A stretch of 8,513 nt of DNA from JAVBLF01 sp031553675 (GTDB taxonomy: Bacteria > Bacillota > Clostridia > Christensenellales > CALWSW01): the NCBI GenBank assembly GCA_031553675.1, contig JAVBLF010000035.1, positions 1 through 8,513 on the forward strand. Reading direction: 5' to 3'. The notes beneath the pieces were generated by a model, which was not told the DNA's origin, made no database searches, and worked only from the letters and a program-made list of their open reading frames with translations. Within the stretch, counting starts at the first letter, position 1. The number at the start of each line of letters is the position of its first letter. Below are positions 1-6,807 of the stretch, piece after piece. Both the position numbers and the translations under genes were made by a program.

Positions 1-13
1 TCAAATCGGGATT

Positions 14-64
14 CCAAAGGGTCAATGACCCTTTGGTCGGGGGTCTGGGGGTTGAAAACCCCCA
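14..64. repeat. Two adjacent palindromes upstream of the response regulator
   Basis: The first hairpin (14-36) has arms CCAAAGGGTC and GACCCTTTGG around AAT, a perfect 10-bp stem. The second (46-64) has arms TGGGGGTT and AACCCCCA around GAA, a perfect 8-bp stem, followed by an A-run. On the plus strand a run of A rather than T follows, so neither looks like a normal intrinsic terminator for a gene entering from the left. On the minus strand the T-run precedes the stem, which also does not fit. They look like small dispersed palindromic elements of the sort common between genes in Clostridia (from memory, not searched). They could also shape the 5' leader of the gene at 87. The structure is certain; its role is unknown. 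Confidence 0.6.
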
Positions 65-86
65 AAAAAACTGAGGGAAACGAAAT

Positions 87-824
87 ATGCTATCCGTACT
101 CATCGCGGACGATAACGAAGGCATGCGCATGGTTTTAACGAAGGCCATCGCGCGCGCGGGGCACGAGGTGGTGGGCGAGGCGCTCGACGGCCACCAAGCG
201 GTCGAGCTGGTCGAGAAGCTGCACCCGACCGTCGTCTTCATGGACATCGAAATGCCCGGGCTGGACGGTGTGGAGGCTGCGCGCAAAATCCAAGACATCG
301 ATCCGCGCATCTTCATCATCTTTGCGACGGCGCACGAAGAGTTTCGCAAAGAGGCGTTTGAGATCTACGCCTACGATTATCTGGTCAAACCATTCGAGGT
401 GCGCCGTGTGAGCGAGACGCTCGAGCGCATCGAAAAGCAACGCAGCGGGCAGGTTTTGCCGCCGATCGCGCCGGTACCGGCCGAGTCGGAGCGCAAGAGC
501 TCAAAGCTGCTTTTGCGGCACAAGGACGGCCTCTCGCTGGTCGGAACGGACGAGATCATCCTGATCCAGCGCGAGAACCGTTCGACGGCGATCTACACGC
601 CGACCGAAAAGCATGTGACGAGCGAAACGCTCAGCGAGCTGGAGCAGCGGCTTCCGGCGGGGCTTTTTTTCCGCTCACACAAGAGCTACATCATCAACGT
701 CGAGCGCATCACGCGCATCTATCCGTATGGGCGCTGGACCTATGTCGTCAAGCTCAAGGATACGGAGTTGGACGCGCTGATGACGCAGGAGCGCTACACG
801 GCGCTTCAAAAATACTTTTCATAG
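87..824 (+). CDS. LytTR-family response regulator transcription factor
   Basis: This is a two-component response regulator of 245 residues, the usual size for the LytR/AlgR type. The receiver domain covers about residues 3-117. It has the acidic pair D8/D9, the likely phospho-acceptor D53 in MDIEMPG, T81 and the conserved K101 in VKPF. A proline-rich linker (about 121-135) leads to a LytTR DNA-binding domain (about 140-243) with its hallmark FFRSHKSYIIN at 194-204. Such proteins are phosphorylated by a membrane histidine kinase and bind promoter direct repeats; in Bacillota they often control envelope, competence or virulence functions. The ATG at 87 is preceded by GAGGG at 73-77, nine bases upstream. 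No kinase gene lies in the window, so the partner is either to the left or elsewhere. The Nudix gene follows after 10 nt and is probably co-transcribed. A T7 run at 664-670 inside the LytTR domain is a possible slippage site. The family call is firm; the regulon is unknown. Confidence 0.94.
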   Translation: MLSVLIADDNEGMRMVLTKAIARAGHEVVGEALDGHQAVELVEKLHPTVVFMDIEMPGLDGVEAARKIQDIDPRIFIIFATAHEEFRKEAFEIYAYDYLVKPFEVRRVSETLERIEKQRSGQVLPPIAPVPAESERKSSKLLLRHKDGLSLVGTDEIILIQRENRSTAIYTPTEKHVTSETLSELEQRLPAGLFFRSHKSYIINVERITRIYPYGRWTYVVKLKDTELDALMTQERYTALQKYFS

Positions 825-834
825 GGGTGCAGGC

Positions 835-1530
835 ATGACGTCACGAATGAGAGACGCGCAGGGCCGAACGCTGGACGAGTTTTTGGCGGCCTACCATCCG
901 GGCGACTACGAGCGGCCATCGGTGACGGTAGACGTCGCGATCCTGACGAGCGAGGGTGAAGCGCTCTTGATCCGGCGCGGGAACCACCCGAACTTGGGCA
1001 TGTGGGCGCTGCCGGGCGGTTTTGTCGATATGAAAGAGACGCTTTACGAGGCAGCGGCGCGCGAGCTGCGGGAAGAGACGGGCTTGGCGGGCGTACCGCT
1101 TCGCAGCCTGGGGCTTTACGCCGAGCCGACGCGCGACCCGCGCCTGCGCGTGATCACGGCGGCCTTTGGCGCGATCGCGCCGCGAAAGAGCCTTGCCTTC
1201 CGCGCCGGTGATGACGCCGCCGATGCGCTGCTTTTCCGCTGGCAGATTGAAGCCCTGGGCAAAATCGCGATCCCGTCCGCTTCCCAGGCCGCGCCCCACG
1301 CCCTCCGCCTGCCCTGCACGGCCGTCGGGGAGCCGATCGGCGCAACGGGCGACGGCTACGCCCTGACCCTCGAAGCGGACAGCATCCGAATTTCGGCCCG
1401 CCTCGCGATTTCGGGCGGCGTCGACGTCTTGCTCGGCGGCACACTCCGCCCCACCGACGACGCCCTCGCCGGAGATCACGCGCTGATACTCTTCGGAGCC
1501 TTACGGGCGTTTGGGGGACGCGCTTTTTGA
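835..1530 (+). CDS. Nudix hydrolase, ADP-ribose pyrophosphatase-like
   Basis: This is a cytoplasmic Mg-dependent hydrolase of nucleoside-diphosphate-linked compounds, 231 residues long. The Nudix box is complete: G62, E68, then R76-E77-L78, E80-E81 and G83 match the GX5EX7REUXEEXGU pattern. It is preceded by a typical strand WALPGGF (57-63). The segment RDPRLRVIT at 100-108, followed by AGDDA (124-128), resembles ADP-ribose pyrophosphatase-like Nudix enzymes. The real substrate cannot be read from sequence. After W136 a segment of about 75 residues separates the core from a closing LAGDHALILFGAL helix (211-223), which resembles the DHAKII ending of related Firmicute Nudix proteins. The start at 835 has AGGGG at 824-828 upstream; a second in-frame ATG at 847 is possible but lacks a better site. 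It lies 10 nt after the response regulator. The stop codon is inside the GCTTTTT/AAAAAGC hairpin at 1522-1537. The family is certain and the substrate is not. Confidence 0.93.
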   Translation: MTSRMRDAQGRTLDEFLAAYHPGDYERPSVTVDVAILTSEGEALLIRRGNHPNLGMWALPGGFVDMKETLYEAAARELREETGLAGVPLRSLGLYAEPTRDPRLRVITAAFGAIAPRKSLAFRAGDDAADALLFRWQIEALGKIAIPSASQAAPHALRLPCTAVGEPIGATGDGYALTLEADSIRISARLAISGGVDVLLGGTLRPTDDALAGDHALILFGALRAFGGRAF

Positions 1531-1557
1531 AAAAAGCTGTGCAAAAACTTTTGTACA
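1522..1557. repeat. Two AT-rich stem-loops at the end of the Nudix gene
   Basis: The segment at 1522-1537 forms GCTTTT/AAAAGC around TGAA and contains the Nudix stop codon (1528-1530). Immediately after it, TGTGCAAA (1538-1545) pairs with TTTGTACA (1550-1557), with one G-U pair and a four-base loop. They stand directly before the strong GC-rich hairpin at 1563-1594, so three stem-loops lie in about 75 bases. They may assist termination or be part of a dispersed intergenic element. Only the pairing is seen; function is inferred. Confidence 0.5.
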
Positions 1558-1562
1558 AACCC

Positions 1563-1594
1563 GAAACCCCCGCCATGATCGTGGCGGGGGTTTC
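1563..1594. terminator. Probable bidirectional terminator between convergent genes
   Basis: A perfect 13-bp stem, GAAACCCCCGCCA pairing with TGGCGGGGGTTTC, has a six-base loop. It lies between the Nudix gene, which ends at 1530 on the plus strand, and the methyltransferase gene, which ends at 1695 on the minus strand. The stem base supplies TTT in either direction, but no longer T-run follows on either strand, so efficiency is uncertain. Its position between two converging genes is the main support for a termination role. Confidence 0.65.
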
Positions 1595-1657
1595 GATGTT
1601 GGGCGATGCAGAACACGAGCCATCAAGATAGGCTGTTGATGTATGGGATTCTCAAGT

Positions 1658-1698
1658 GACTAGTCTCTAGAGTGGGGTTCTAGGGGCAAAGCCCCTAG
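1658..1698. repeat. Palindrome cluster overlapping the methyltransferase stop codon
   Basis: CTAGGGGC (1680-1687) pairs with GCCCCTAG (1691-1698) around AAA. The TAG stop of the minus-strand methyltransferase (1695-1697) lies inside the arm. Just beyond are two perfect 8-bp palindromes, GACTAGTC (1658-1665) and CTCTAGAG (1665-1672), which share one base. Read on the minus strand, the hairpin ends with CCCC-TAGA-ACCCC, a pattern resembling the G-run/C-run hairpin and its flank at 39-63. This suggests the same kind of dispersed element at both places. No T-run follows, so it is not called a terminator. Confidence 0.45.
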
Positions 1699-3263
1699 CG
1701 TCCCCTCCGTCGGAGCACAATCCCCCATGGCTTCAGCCCCCCGGCCTCGAAGCGTGTCTCGTCGGCGAAGGTCCAGCCGTACTGCGAAGCGAGGCGGGCG
1801 ACGGCGGGGCGCTGGGTGGTGTAGAGGATGACCGTGCCGTCGGGTGCCATCCAGGTGTTGAGCTGTTGGAAAAGGGAGCGATAGAGGGCGTCGTTGGCGT
1901 CGGAAGAGCCGACGCGCACGCCGAAGGGGAGGTTGGCGATCAGCTCGTCAAAGGCGGAGATCGCGGCAAAGCGGCGCAGGTCGCCTCCAATGACGCTGAG
2001 TTTGCCGGACAGCTCGGGGTGGAGGCGGATGGCGGCCTTGGCGTTCGTGCGGGCGGCGGTGATCGCGGCGGGCGCGATGTCGACGCCGACGCATTCTTTC
2101 ACGGGAACTTCGAGCAAGGCGCGTTCGACGAGGAGGGTGCCCGCCCCGCAACAGGGATCGAGCACGCGGGCGTTCGATTTCAGATGGGGTTTGGCGAACC
2201 GAAGCAGGTTGGCGGCGACCGTCGGGTGGATCGACGCGGGGAGTGCTTTACTTCGGTAGGCGTAGCGCGGATCGGGCGGTTGGGTGATCTTCGCGTAGGC
2301 GCGCAGGCGGATGTCGTCGGCTTCGAGGCGCAGCTCCGCGACGTAGGCGGACGGCGAATTGCGGAGGGTGCCTGCTTCGTCGAGGCGCAGGGCGAGCGCA
2401 TGCACGCAGGCCGTGCGACTTTCGTGCGAGAGGCCGCGTAGCTCGATCCGGTAGGGAACGGGCGCGGGGTCGTAATGGGCAGTCAGCAGGGCTTCGAAGG
2501 GTTTCAGCGCCAGCGCGGCGCTTTGCGCCCAGGTGAGAAGCTCGGCCTTGTGCGCGTTCGCGGGCGGGAGGGGCAACGGCGCGATCGGGACGAGCGCCTC
2601 TTCGAAGCAGCGAAGGGCGTAGAGTGCGGACAGATGGGTGTCGCGGTAGAGCAGCGCGCGGTCGTGGCGCTTTTGGGGGCGAAGGCCGATCGCAATCGCC
2701 TCGGAAAGCAGGATGTCGCCACAGCCCTCGGGGGCGCGGAGGTGGATGTTTTGTGGCGGCAGAGGGGCGGCGAGTCGGGTGTTTTGTGGTTCGAGCGCCG
2801 AAAGTGCGCCGCTGCATGCCTGGCGGATGGCGTCGCGGTGGGAGAGGTCGGAGGGAGCCGACAGCTCGTCCGCTTGGATGCGGGCGTCGCGGATCGTTGT
2901 AAGGGCGCGGTTTCGATCGTCGTTGCTCGCGTGCGGGGCACACGCGCCGATCGCGAGTATGATCGACGGGATGACGTAGAGGGTCGTTTCGCCTTTGAGC
3001 GCATCGGCCAGCGCGGGACCATCGCCCGCCTCCCCCAATGCGCCGAGAAGACGCGCCGTATTTTTGCGCGTCTTGGGGGCTTCGCTCGTCAAAAGCGCGC
3101 GAAGCTGGCCGCGGTTGGGCTTGTCGGCGACGTAGGCGCGGGCGGCTTTGGTTTTGCAGATCGAAGCCAGTTCGCTTAGCGCGGCGGAATCGCCTTGCAA
3201 GGCGCTCCGGTAGAGCGCATCGATCGCGGCGAAGTCAGGTGCGGGTGGACGGCGTTCACTCAT
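1695..3263 (-). CDS. Putative RNA methyltransferase (TRM11/UPF0020 type) with N-terminal HEAT-like repeats
   Basis: This is a predicted SAM-dependent RNA methylase of 522 residues. The C-terminal Rossmann domain (about 340-520) has motif I VLDPCCGAGTLLVERA (367-382), an acidic D395 after the second strand, GDL (427-429), and a catalytic-type NLPFG at 444-448. The N/D-x-PFG form resembles the Trm14/THUMPD group, which makes N2-methylguanosine in tRNA, rather than plain NPPY. The N-terminal part (about 20-155) is made of paired helices reminiscent of HEAT repeats. The middle (about 165-335) is where a THUMP-like RNA-binding region would be expected, but I cannot see a clear THUMP signature. The start at 3263 was chosen because its ATG overlaps the murG stop as ATGA and has AGGAAGG nine bases upstream (3279-3273). 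An open frame upstream to 3653 is only murG read in another frame, rich in Arg and Pro. The substrate RNA and site are unknown. Confidence 0.83.
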   Translation of the reverse strand: MSERRPPAPDFAAIDALYRSALQGDSAALSELASICKTKAARAYVADKPNRGQLRALLTSEAPKTRKNTARLLGALGEAGDGPALADALKGETTLYVIPSIILAIGACAPHASNDDRNRALTTIRDARIQADELSAPSDLSHRDAIRQACSGALSALEPQNTRLAAPLPPQNIHLRAPEGCGDILLSEAIAIGLRPQKRHDRALLYRDTHLSALYALRCFEEALVPIAPLPLPPANAHKAELLTWAQSAALALKPFEALLTAHYDPAPVPYRIELRGLSHESRTACVHALALRLDEAGTLRNSPSAYVAELRLEADDIRLRAYAKITQPPDPRYAYRSKALPASIHPTVAANLLRFAKPHLKSNARVLDPCCGAGTLLVERALLEVPVKECVGVDIAPAAITAARTNAKAAIRLHPELSGKLSVIGGDLRRFAAISAFDELIANLPFGVRVGSSDANDALYRSLFQQLNTWMAPDGTVILYTTQRPAVARLASQYGWTFADETRFEAGGLKPWGIVLRRRGR

Positions 3264-4426
3264 TTTGCTGGGCCTTCCTGGGCGGCGGCCTCGATCGCGC
3301 GCAATACGTTTTCGGTGCCGTCGGTGTTGGGTGCATGTTGCATGGCGTTTCGGAAACGCTCGCGGCCGTCGTAGAGGGCGTTGACGGCCTCGATGATCGA
3401 TTCGGTCGTCATGTCTTCCTCTTCGAGTACCATGGCGTAGCCTTTGCGCTCGAAGTAGCGGGCGTTTTGGATCTGGTCGCCGCGGCTCGCGATCAGGGGC
3501 AAGGGGATCAGGAGCGCGGGCAGCGCGATCGCGAGGAACTCGAACACCGAGTTGGCGCCGGCGCGCGAGACGGCGATGTCGCTGGCGGCGAAGAGGTCGG
3601 GCAGTTCTTCTCCGATGTATTCGAACTGGCGGTAAGCGGACTGGCCGTTCCACGCGGGATCGACCTTGCCTGTGCCGCAGAGGTGGACGATGTCAAAGCG
3701 CGCGGTCAGCGTGGGGACGGCGCGGCGTAGGGCGTCGTTGACGCGCTGCGCGCCGAGCGATCCGCCCATACAGAGCAGCACGGGTTTTTCGCCCGAGAAG
3801 CCGAGGAAGTCGAGGCCGCGTTTGCGGTCGCCCTGGTAGAGCTCGGGGCGTATGGGCGTGCCGGTGAAGGCCCCGCGGTGCTTCGTATACGTCAGTGTAT
3901 CCTCGAAGGTGACGAGCATCCGGTCGGCGAAGTTCATGGCGATTTTGTTGGCCAGGCCGGGGGAATAATCGCTCTCGTGGAGGACGACGGGGATCTTGCG
4001 GCGGCGTCCGGCCATGACGACGGGCACCGACACGAAGCCGCCCTTCGAGAAGAGCGCGGCGGGCTTGAGCGCCTTGATCGCGCGGCTGGCGTCGAAGTAG
4101 CCGGCGATCACGCGGAAGGGATCGGTGAAGTTTTGCCAGCTAAAGTAACGGCGCAACTTGCCGCTTCGAACGCGGTGAAAGGTGACGCCGGGCGCTTTTT
4201 GGATGAGGGACTCCTCGATGCTGTCCTTGGTGCCGATGTAGTGAACCTCGTAGCCACGCGCTTGGAGGCGGGGAATGAGCGCGAGGTTGGGTGTGACGTG
4301 TCCGGCGGATCCGCCGCCGGTCATCACGATCTTCCTATGTGAAGACGGCGCGGGCGAATGATCGGCGCCGTCCTCCGACGTGCCGGGCTGCCCTGCGTTG
4401 CTTATGTTCGTTTGCATGGGTTCCAT
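3260..4426 (-). CDS. murG: MurG, UDP-GlcNAc:lipid I N-acetylglucosaminyltransferase
   Basis: MurG adds GlcNAc from UDP-GlcNAc to lipid I on the inner face of the cytoplasmic membrane, giving lipid II for peptidoglycan. The 388-residue product has the N-domain glycine loop TGGGSAGHVTPNLAL (36-50) including H43, likely equivalent to the essential His of E. coli MurG. It also has SGKLRRYFSW (88-97), HESDYSPGLANK (150-161), the second loop MGGSLGAQRVN (220-230), and the UDP-sugar site RAGANSVFE (288-296, E296) with GDQIQNA (316-322). A polar 30-residue tail precedes the first strand, slightly longer than usual. The start at 4426 follows AAAGGAT with only four bases of spacing; the ATG at 4417 is a close alternative. 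An in-frame extension to 4639 would begin with TTG, lacks a ribosome site, runs over the candidate promoter and has no MurG-like residues. It is first in a two-gene unit, sharing ATGA with the methyltransferase, and lies outside any visible dcw cluster. Confidence 0.95.
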   Translation of the reverse strand: MEPMQTNISNAGQPGTSEDGADHSPAPSSHRKIVMTGGGSAGHVTPNLALIPRLQARGYEVHYIGTKDSIEESLIQKAPGVTFHRVRSGKLRRYFSWQNFTDPFRVIAGYFDASRAIKALKPAALFSKGGFVSVPVVMAGRRRKIPVVLHESDYSPGLANKIAMNFADRMLVTFEDTLTYTKHRGAFTGTPIRPELYQGDRKRGLDFLGFSGEKPVLLCMGGSLGAQRVNDALRRAVPTLTARFDIVHLCGTGKVDPAWNGQSAYRQFEYIGEELPDLFAASDIAVSRAGANSVFEFLAIALPALLIPLPLIASRGDQIQNARYFERKGYAMVLEEEDMTTESIIEAVNALYDGRERFRNAMQHAPNTDGTENVLRAIEAAAQEGPAK

Positions 4427-4495
4427 GCCATCCTTTCGGAACCGGGCGTCGGTCGCGAAGGATCGGCCGCCCGATATTGGGTTTGCTGTCGTTTT

Positions 4496-4524
4496 ATAGT
4501 ATGAAATTTCGATTCGCTTGGGAA
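4496..4524 (-). promoter_or_regulatory. Candidate sigma-A promoter for murG
   Basis: On the minus strand, TTCCCA (4524-4519) is followed after 17 bases by TACTAT (4501-4496). An overlapping TATAAA (4498-4493) is an even better -10 match but has no good -35 at standard spacing. The region is the most AT-rich in the window and lies about 70 bases ahead of the murG start, leaving a short leader. Its position supports the start at 4426 over the longer frame. This is consensus matching by eye only. Confidence 0.45.
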
Positions 4525-4548
4525 CCGCGCGAATCGCACAGGAAGGAC

Positions 4549-4622
4549 AGGCAATGATTGCCAGGTGCGCATACATGCGTCTTTTAAGCATATCATGCCA
4601 GTTGCGGCGGAACAAGCCGCAA
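4549..4622. promoter_or_regulatory. Dyads in the murG-glnN divergent region
   Basis: Two inverted repeats lie between the two putative promoters. GGCAAT-G-ATTGCC at 4549-4561 has six-base arms around one base. TTGCGGC (4602-4608) pairs with GCCGCAA (4616-4622) around GGAACAA, and abuts the candidate glnN -35 at 4623. They could be operator sites for a regulator of one or both genes. If transcription of glnN starts further upstream than I propose, the second could be a leader hairpin. No GlnR-type TGTNAN7TNACA site was seen. Confidence 0.35.
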
Positions 4623-4667
4623 TTGCGCCGCTTTGCCAATTGTGATACGATGATTTCGGCGCGTATC
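4623..4667 (+). promoter_or_regulatory. Candidate glnN promoter with a dyad across the -10
   Basis: TTGCGC (4623-4628) is followed after 17 bases by TACGAT (4646-4651). The latter is preceded by TG at 4643-4644, giving an extended -10 that can make up for a weak -35. The arms GATACG (4644-4649) and CGTATC (4662-4667) form a 6-bp inverted repeat covering the -10 and the expected start of transcription, a typical place for a repressor site. The predicted leader is about 35 bases and includes the ribosome site. These are eye matches; no known nitrogen-control site is recognised. Confidence 0.45.
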
Positions 4668-4677
4668 GGCGCTTTGC

Positions 4678-4684
4678 AAGGAGG
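4678..4684 (+). promoter_or_regulatory. Strong ribosome binding site of glnN
   Basis: AAGGAGG, a near-complete Shine-Dalgarno match, lies eight bases before the ATG at 4693 and fixes that start. It is the strongest such site in the window and agrees with a highly translated central-metabolism gene. Confidence 0.85.
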
Positions 4685-4692
4685 AAAACGGC

Positions 4693-6807
4693 ATGGAAAA
4701 CGGCTATGTGACCGCCTATTATGGCTGCCAGGTCTTTGACGATAGAGAGATGAAAAAGCGCCTGAGCGCGCGGGCGTATGCCGACGTGCGCAAGGTGATC
4801 GAGGGCTTTGCTCAAATGACGATCGAGCTGGCCGACGAGGTGGCGACCGAGTTGCGCGACTGGGCGCTCGAACGGGGCGCGACCCACTACACGCATTGGT
4901 TCCAGCCCATGACGGGCTTGACGGCCGAAAAACACGACGCCTTCATCACGCCCCTTCCCGGCGGCGGCGTGACGGTCGAGCTGGACGGGCGCTGCCTCGT
5001 CAAGGGCGAAACCGACGCGTCGAGCTTTCCGTCGGGTGGGCTGCGGGCGACCTTTGAGGCCCGCGGCTACACGACCTGGGACTGCACGTCGCCGCCCTTT
5101 GTGCGCGTCGACCCCAGCGGTGCCAGGACGCTCTGCATCCCGACGGCGTTTTGCTCCTACGCGGGCGAGGCGCTCGACGAAAAGACGCCGCTACTGCGCT
5201 CGATGGACGCGATCTCGCGCCAGGCCGTGCGGGTGCTGCACGCACTGGGGCATACCGAGGTGCAGCGCGTCGTGCCGACGGTCGGCGGCGAGCAGGAATA
5301 CTTTCTGATCGATAAGAGCGTCTACCAGCAGCGGGAAGACCTCATCTATGCGGGGCGGACCCTCTTCGGCGCACCACCGGCCAAAGGGCAAGAGCTCGAA
5401 GATCAGTATTACGCGGCCATGTCGGAGCGCGTCGCGACCTTCATGGTCGAGCTGAACGAAGAGCTGTGGAAGCTGGGCGTCCCCGCCAAGACCCAGCATT
5501 ACGAAGTCGCCCCGGCGCAATACGAGTTGGCGCCCGTGTTTTCGACGGCCAACATCGCCGTCGATCACAACCAGATCGCGATGGAGATGCTCAAGAAGGT
5601 GGCCGATCGCCACGGCTTTGCCTGCCTGCTGCACGAAAAGCCCTTCGCGCACATCAACGGCTCGGGCAAGCACAACAACTGGGGCCTCTCGACCGATACG
5701 GGGCGCAACCTTCTGAAACCCGCCAAGATCGGGCAGGACAACAGCGTCTTTCTGGCCTTCTTCGCCGCGACGATCGCCGCCGTCGACGAGTACGCGGATG
5801 CGCTGATCATGAGCTGCGCCTCGCTGGCCAACGAAGCGCGCTTGGGTGGCCACGAAGCGCCGCCCGCCATCGTGTCGGTCTTCGTCGGCGAAAAGCTCGA
5901 AGAACTGATTGCGGCGCTCAAAGCGGGCAACGGCCAGGGCATCGCGCGCAAAGAAGAGATGACGATCGGTGTGACCTCCCTGCCCATGCTCCTACGCGAC
6001 GACGCCGACCGCAACCGCACCAGCCCCTTCGCGTTCACGGGGAACAAATTCGAATTTCGCATGGCCGGGTCGAGCCAGTCGCTCGGCCTGCCGAACACCG
6101 TGCTCAATACGGCGGTGGCCGACATGCTGCGAAGGCTGGCCGACGCGCTCGACGCCAGCCTCGACCCACAGAGCGAGCTCTACCTCATCTTGGGGGCGCT
6201 TCTCGAAGGGCATGAGCGCGTGCTCTTTTCGGGCGACAACTACGCCGAAGCCTGGCGCGACGAGGCCAAAAAGCGCGGTCTGACGAACATGACGAGTGCC
6301 CTCGATGCGTTCGACGCCTGGCACGACGAAAAGCTCGTCCGCCTTTTCGCTTCGCACAACGTCTTCATGACCGCCGAGATGGACGCGCGCTGGGACGTCG
6401 CGATCCGCGCCTATGCCAAGCACGCCGCGATCGAGACGCGCACCATGGTCAAGATGAGCAAGCAAAAACTGCTGCCCGCCGCGATCGCCTACAGCAAGCA
6501 CCTGGCGCGGGCGGCGAACGAGGTCGCGCAAGCCACGGGCACGCCGAGCGCCGTCCACCGCAGGCTGCTCGACGAATGCTGCGAGCGCACGGCGGCTTTC
6601 GACGCAGCCCTTCGCGAGCTCGAAGCCCTGTCCGACCGCGCCGAAGCGATGGGCGACGACCTGTCCGCGCAAGCCCGCTTTTACGCCGAAGCCGTCATCC
6701 CGCAGATGGGCGTCGTCCGTGCCTGTGTCGACGAACTTGAAAAGAACGTCAGCAAGCAGTACTGGCCGCTGCCCAGTTATGGCGAGATGTTGCTTCACAT
6801 AGTATAA
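4693..6807 (+). CDS. glnN: Type III glutamine synthetase
   Basis: The enzyme joins ammonia to glutamate using ATP, giving glutamine; it is cytoplasmic and acts as a large homo-oligomer. At 704 residues it has the size of type III enzymes (about 700-730), not type I or II (about 350-470). Typical GSIII segments are present: HYTHWFQPMTG (65-75), GGEQEYF (198-204), HYEVAPAQYELAP (269-281) with metal/substrate glutamates, INGSGKHNNWG (321-331), GGHEAPPAIVSVF (385-397), and NRTSPFAFTG (441-450) leading to NKFEFR. No truncation or missing key residue is visible. The C-terminal region beyond residue 530 is helical and typical of this class. It reads away from murG and is followed 46 nt later by a glycosyltransferase on the same strand, probably partly co-transcribed. 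No small regulatory protein or PII gene is adjacent. Type III enzymes are typical of Bacteroidota, Cyanobacteria and many Clostridia. The assignment is firm. Confidence 0.97.
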   Translation: MENGYVTAYYGCQVFDDREMKKRLSARAYADVRKVIEGFAQMTIELADEVATELRDWALERGATHYTHWFQPMTGLTAEKHDAFITPLPGGGVTVELDGRCLVKGETDASSFPSGGLRATFEARGYTTWDCTSPPFVRVDPSGARTLCIPTAFCSYAGEALDEKTPLLRSMDAISRQAVRVLHALGHTEVQRVVPTVGGEQEYFLIDKSVYQQREDLIYAGRTLFGAPPAKGQELEDQYYAAMSERVATFMVELNEELWKLGVPAKTQHYEVAPAQYELAPVFSTANIAVDHNQIAMEMLKKVADRHGFACLLHEKPFAHINGSGKHNNWGLSTDTGRNLLKPAKIGQDNSVFLAFFAATIAAVDEYADALIMSCASLANEARLGGHEAPPAIVSVFVGEKLEELIAALKAGNGQGIARKEEMTIGVTSLPMLLRDDADRNRTSPFAFTGNKFEFRMAGSSQSLGLPNTVLNTAVADMLRRLADALDASLDPQSELYLILGALLEGHERVLFSGDNYAEAWRDEAKKRGLTNMTSALDAFDAWHDEKLVRLFASHNVFMTAEMDARWDVAIRAYAKHAAIETRTMVKMSKQKLLPAAIAYSKHLARAANEVAQATGTPSAVHRRLLDECCERTAAFDAALRELEALSDRAEAMGDDLSAQARFYAEAVIPQMGVVRACVDELEKNVSKQYWPLPSYGEMLLHIV

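Noticed and set aside
46..70. Intrinsic terminator of a gene left of the window
   Set aside because: The hairpin is followed by A7 on the plus strand, and on the minus strand the T-run comes before the stem, so neither orientation fits.
841..1479. Open frame of 212 codons antisense to the Nudix gene
   Set aside because: The plus strand has a complete Nudix box and ribosome site; the antisense frame is a compositional shadow.
2475..3179. Open frame of 234 codons antisense to the methyltransferase
   Set aside because: It is Gly/Arg-rich with no family resemblance and no credible ribosome site, and lies wholly within a supported gene.
3264..3653. A 130-codon in-frame extension of the methyltransferase toward its N-terminus
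   Set aside because: It overlaps the conserved C-terminal half of murG, is almost all Arg, Pro and Ala as expected for out-of-frame GC-rich DNA, and the ATGA start at 3263 has a good ribosome site.
4427..4639. A 71-codon N-terminal extension of MurG
   Set aside because: It would start at TTG without a ribosome site, crosses the best candidate promoter, and carries no MurG-like sequence; MurG normally begins close to the glycine loop.
4531..4692. Glutamine riboswitch or T-box ahead of glnN
   Set aside because: No T-box sequence, terminator/antiterminator pair or recognisable glutamine aptamer core is visible; the predicted leader is too short.
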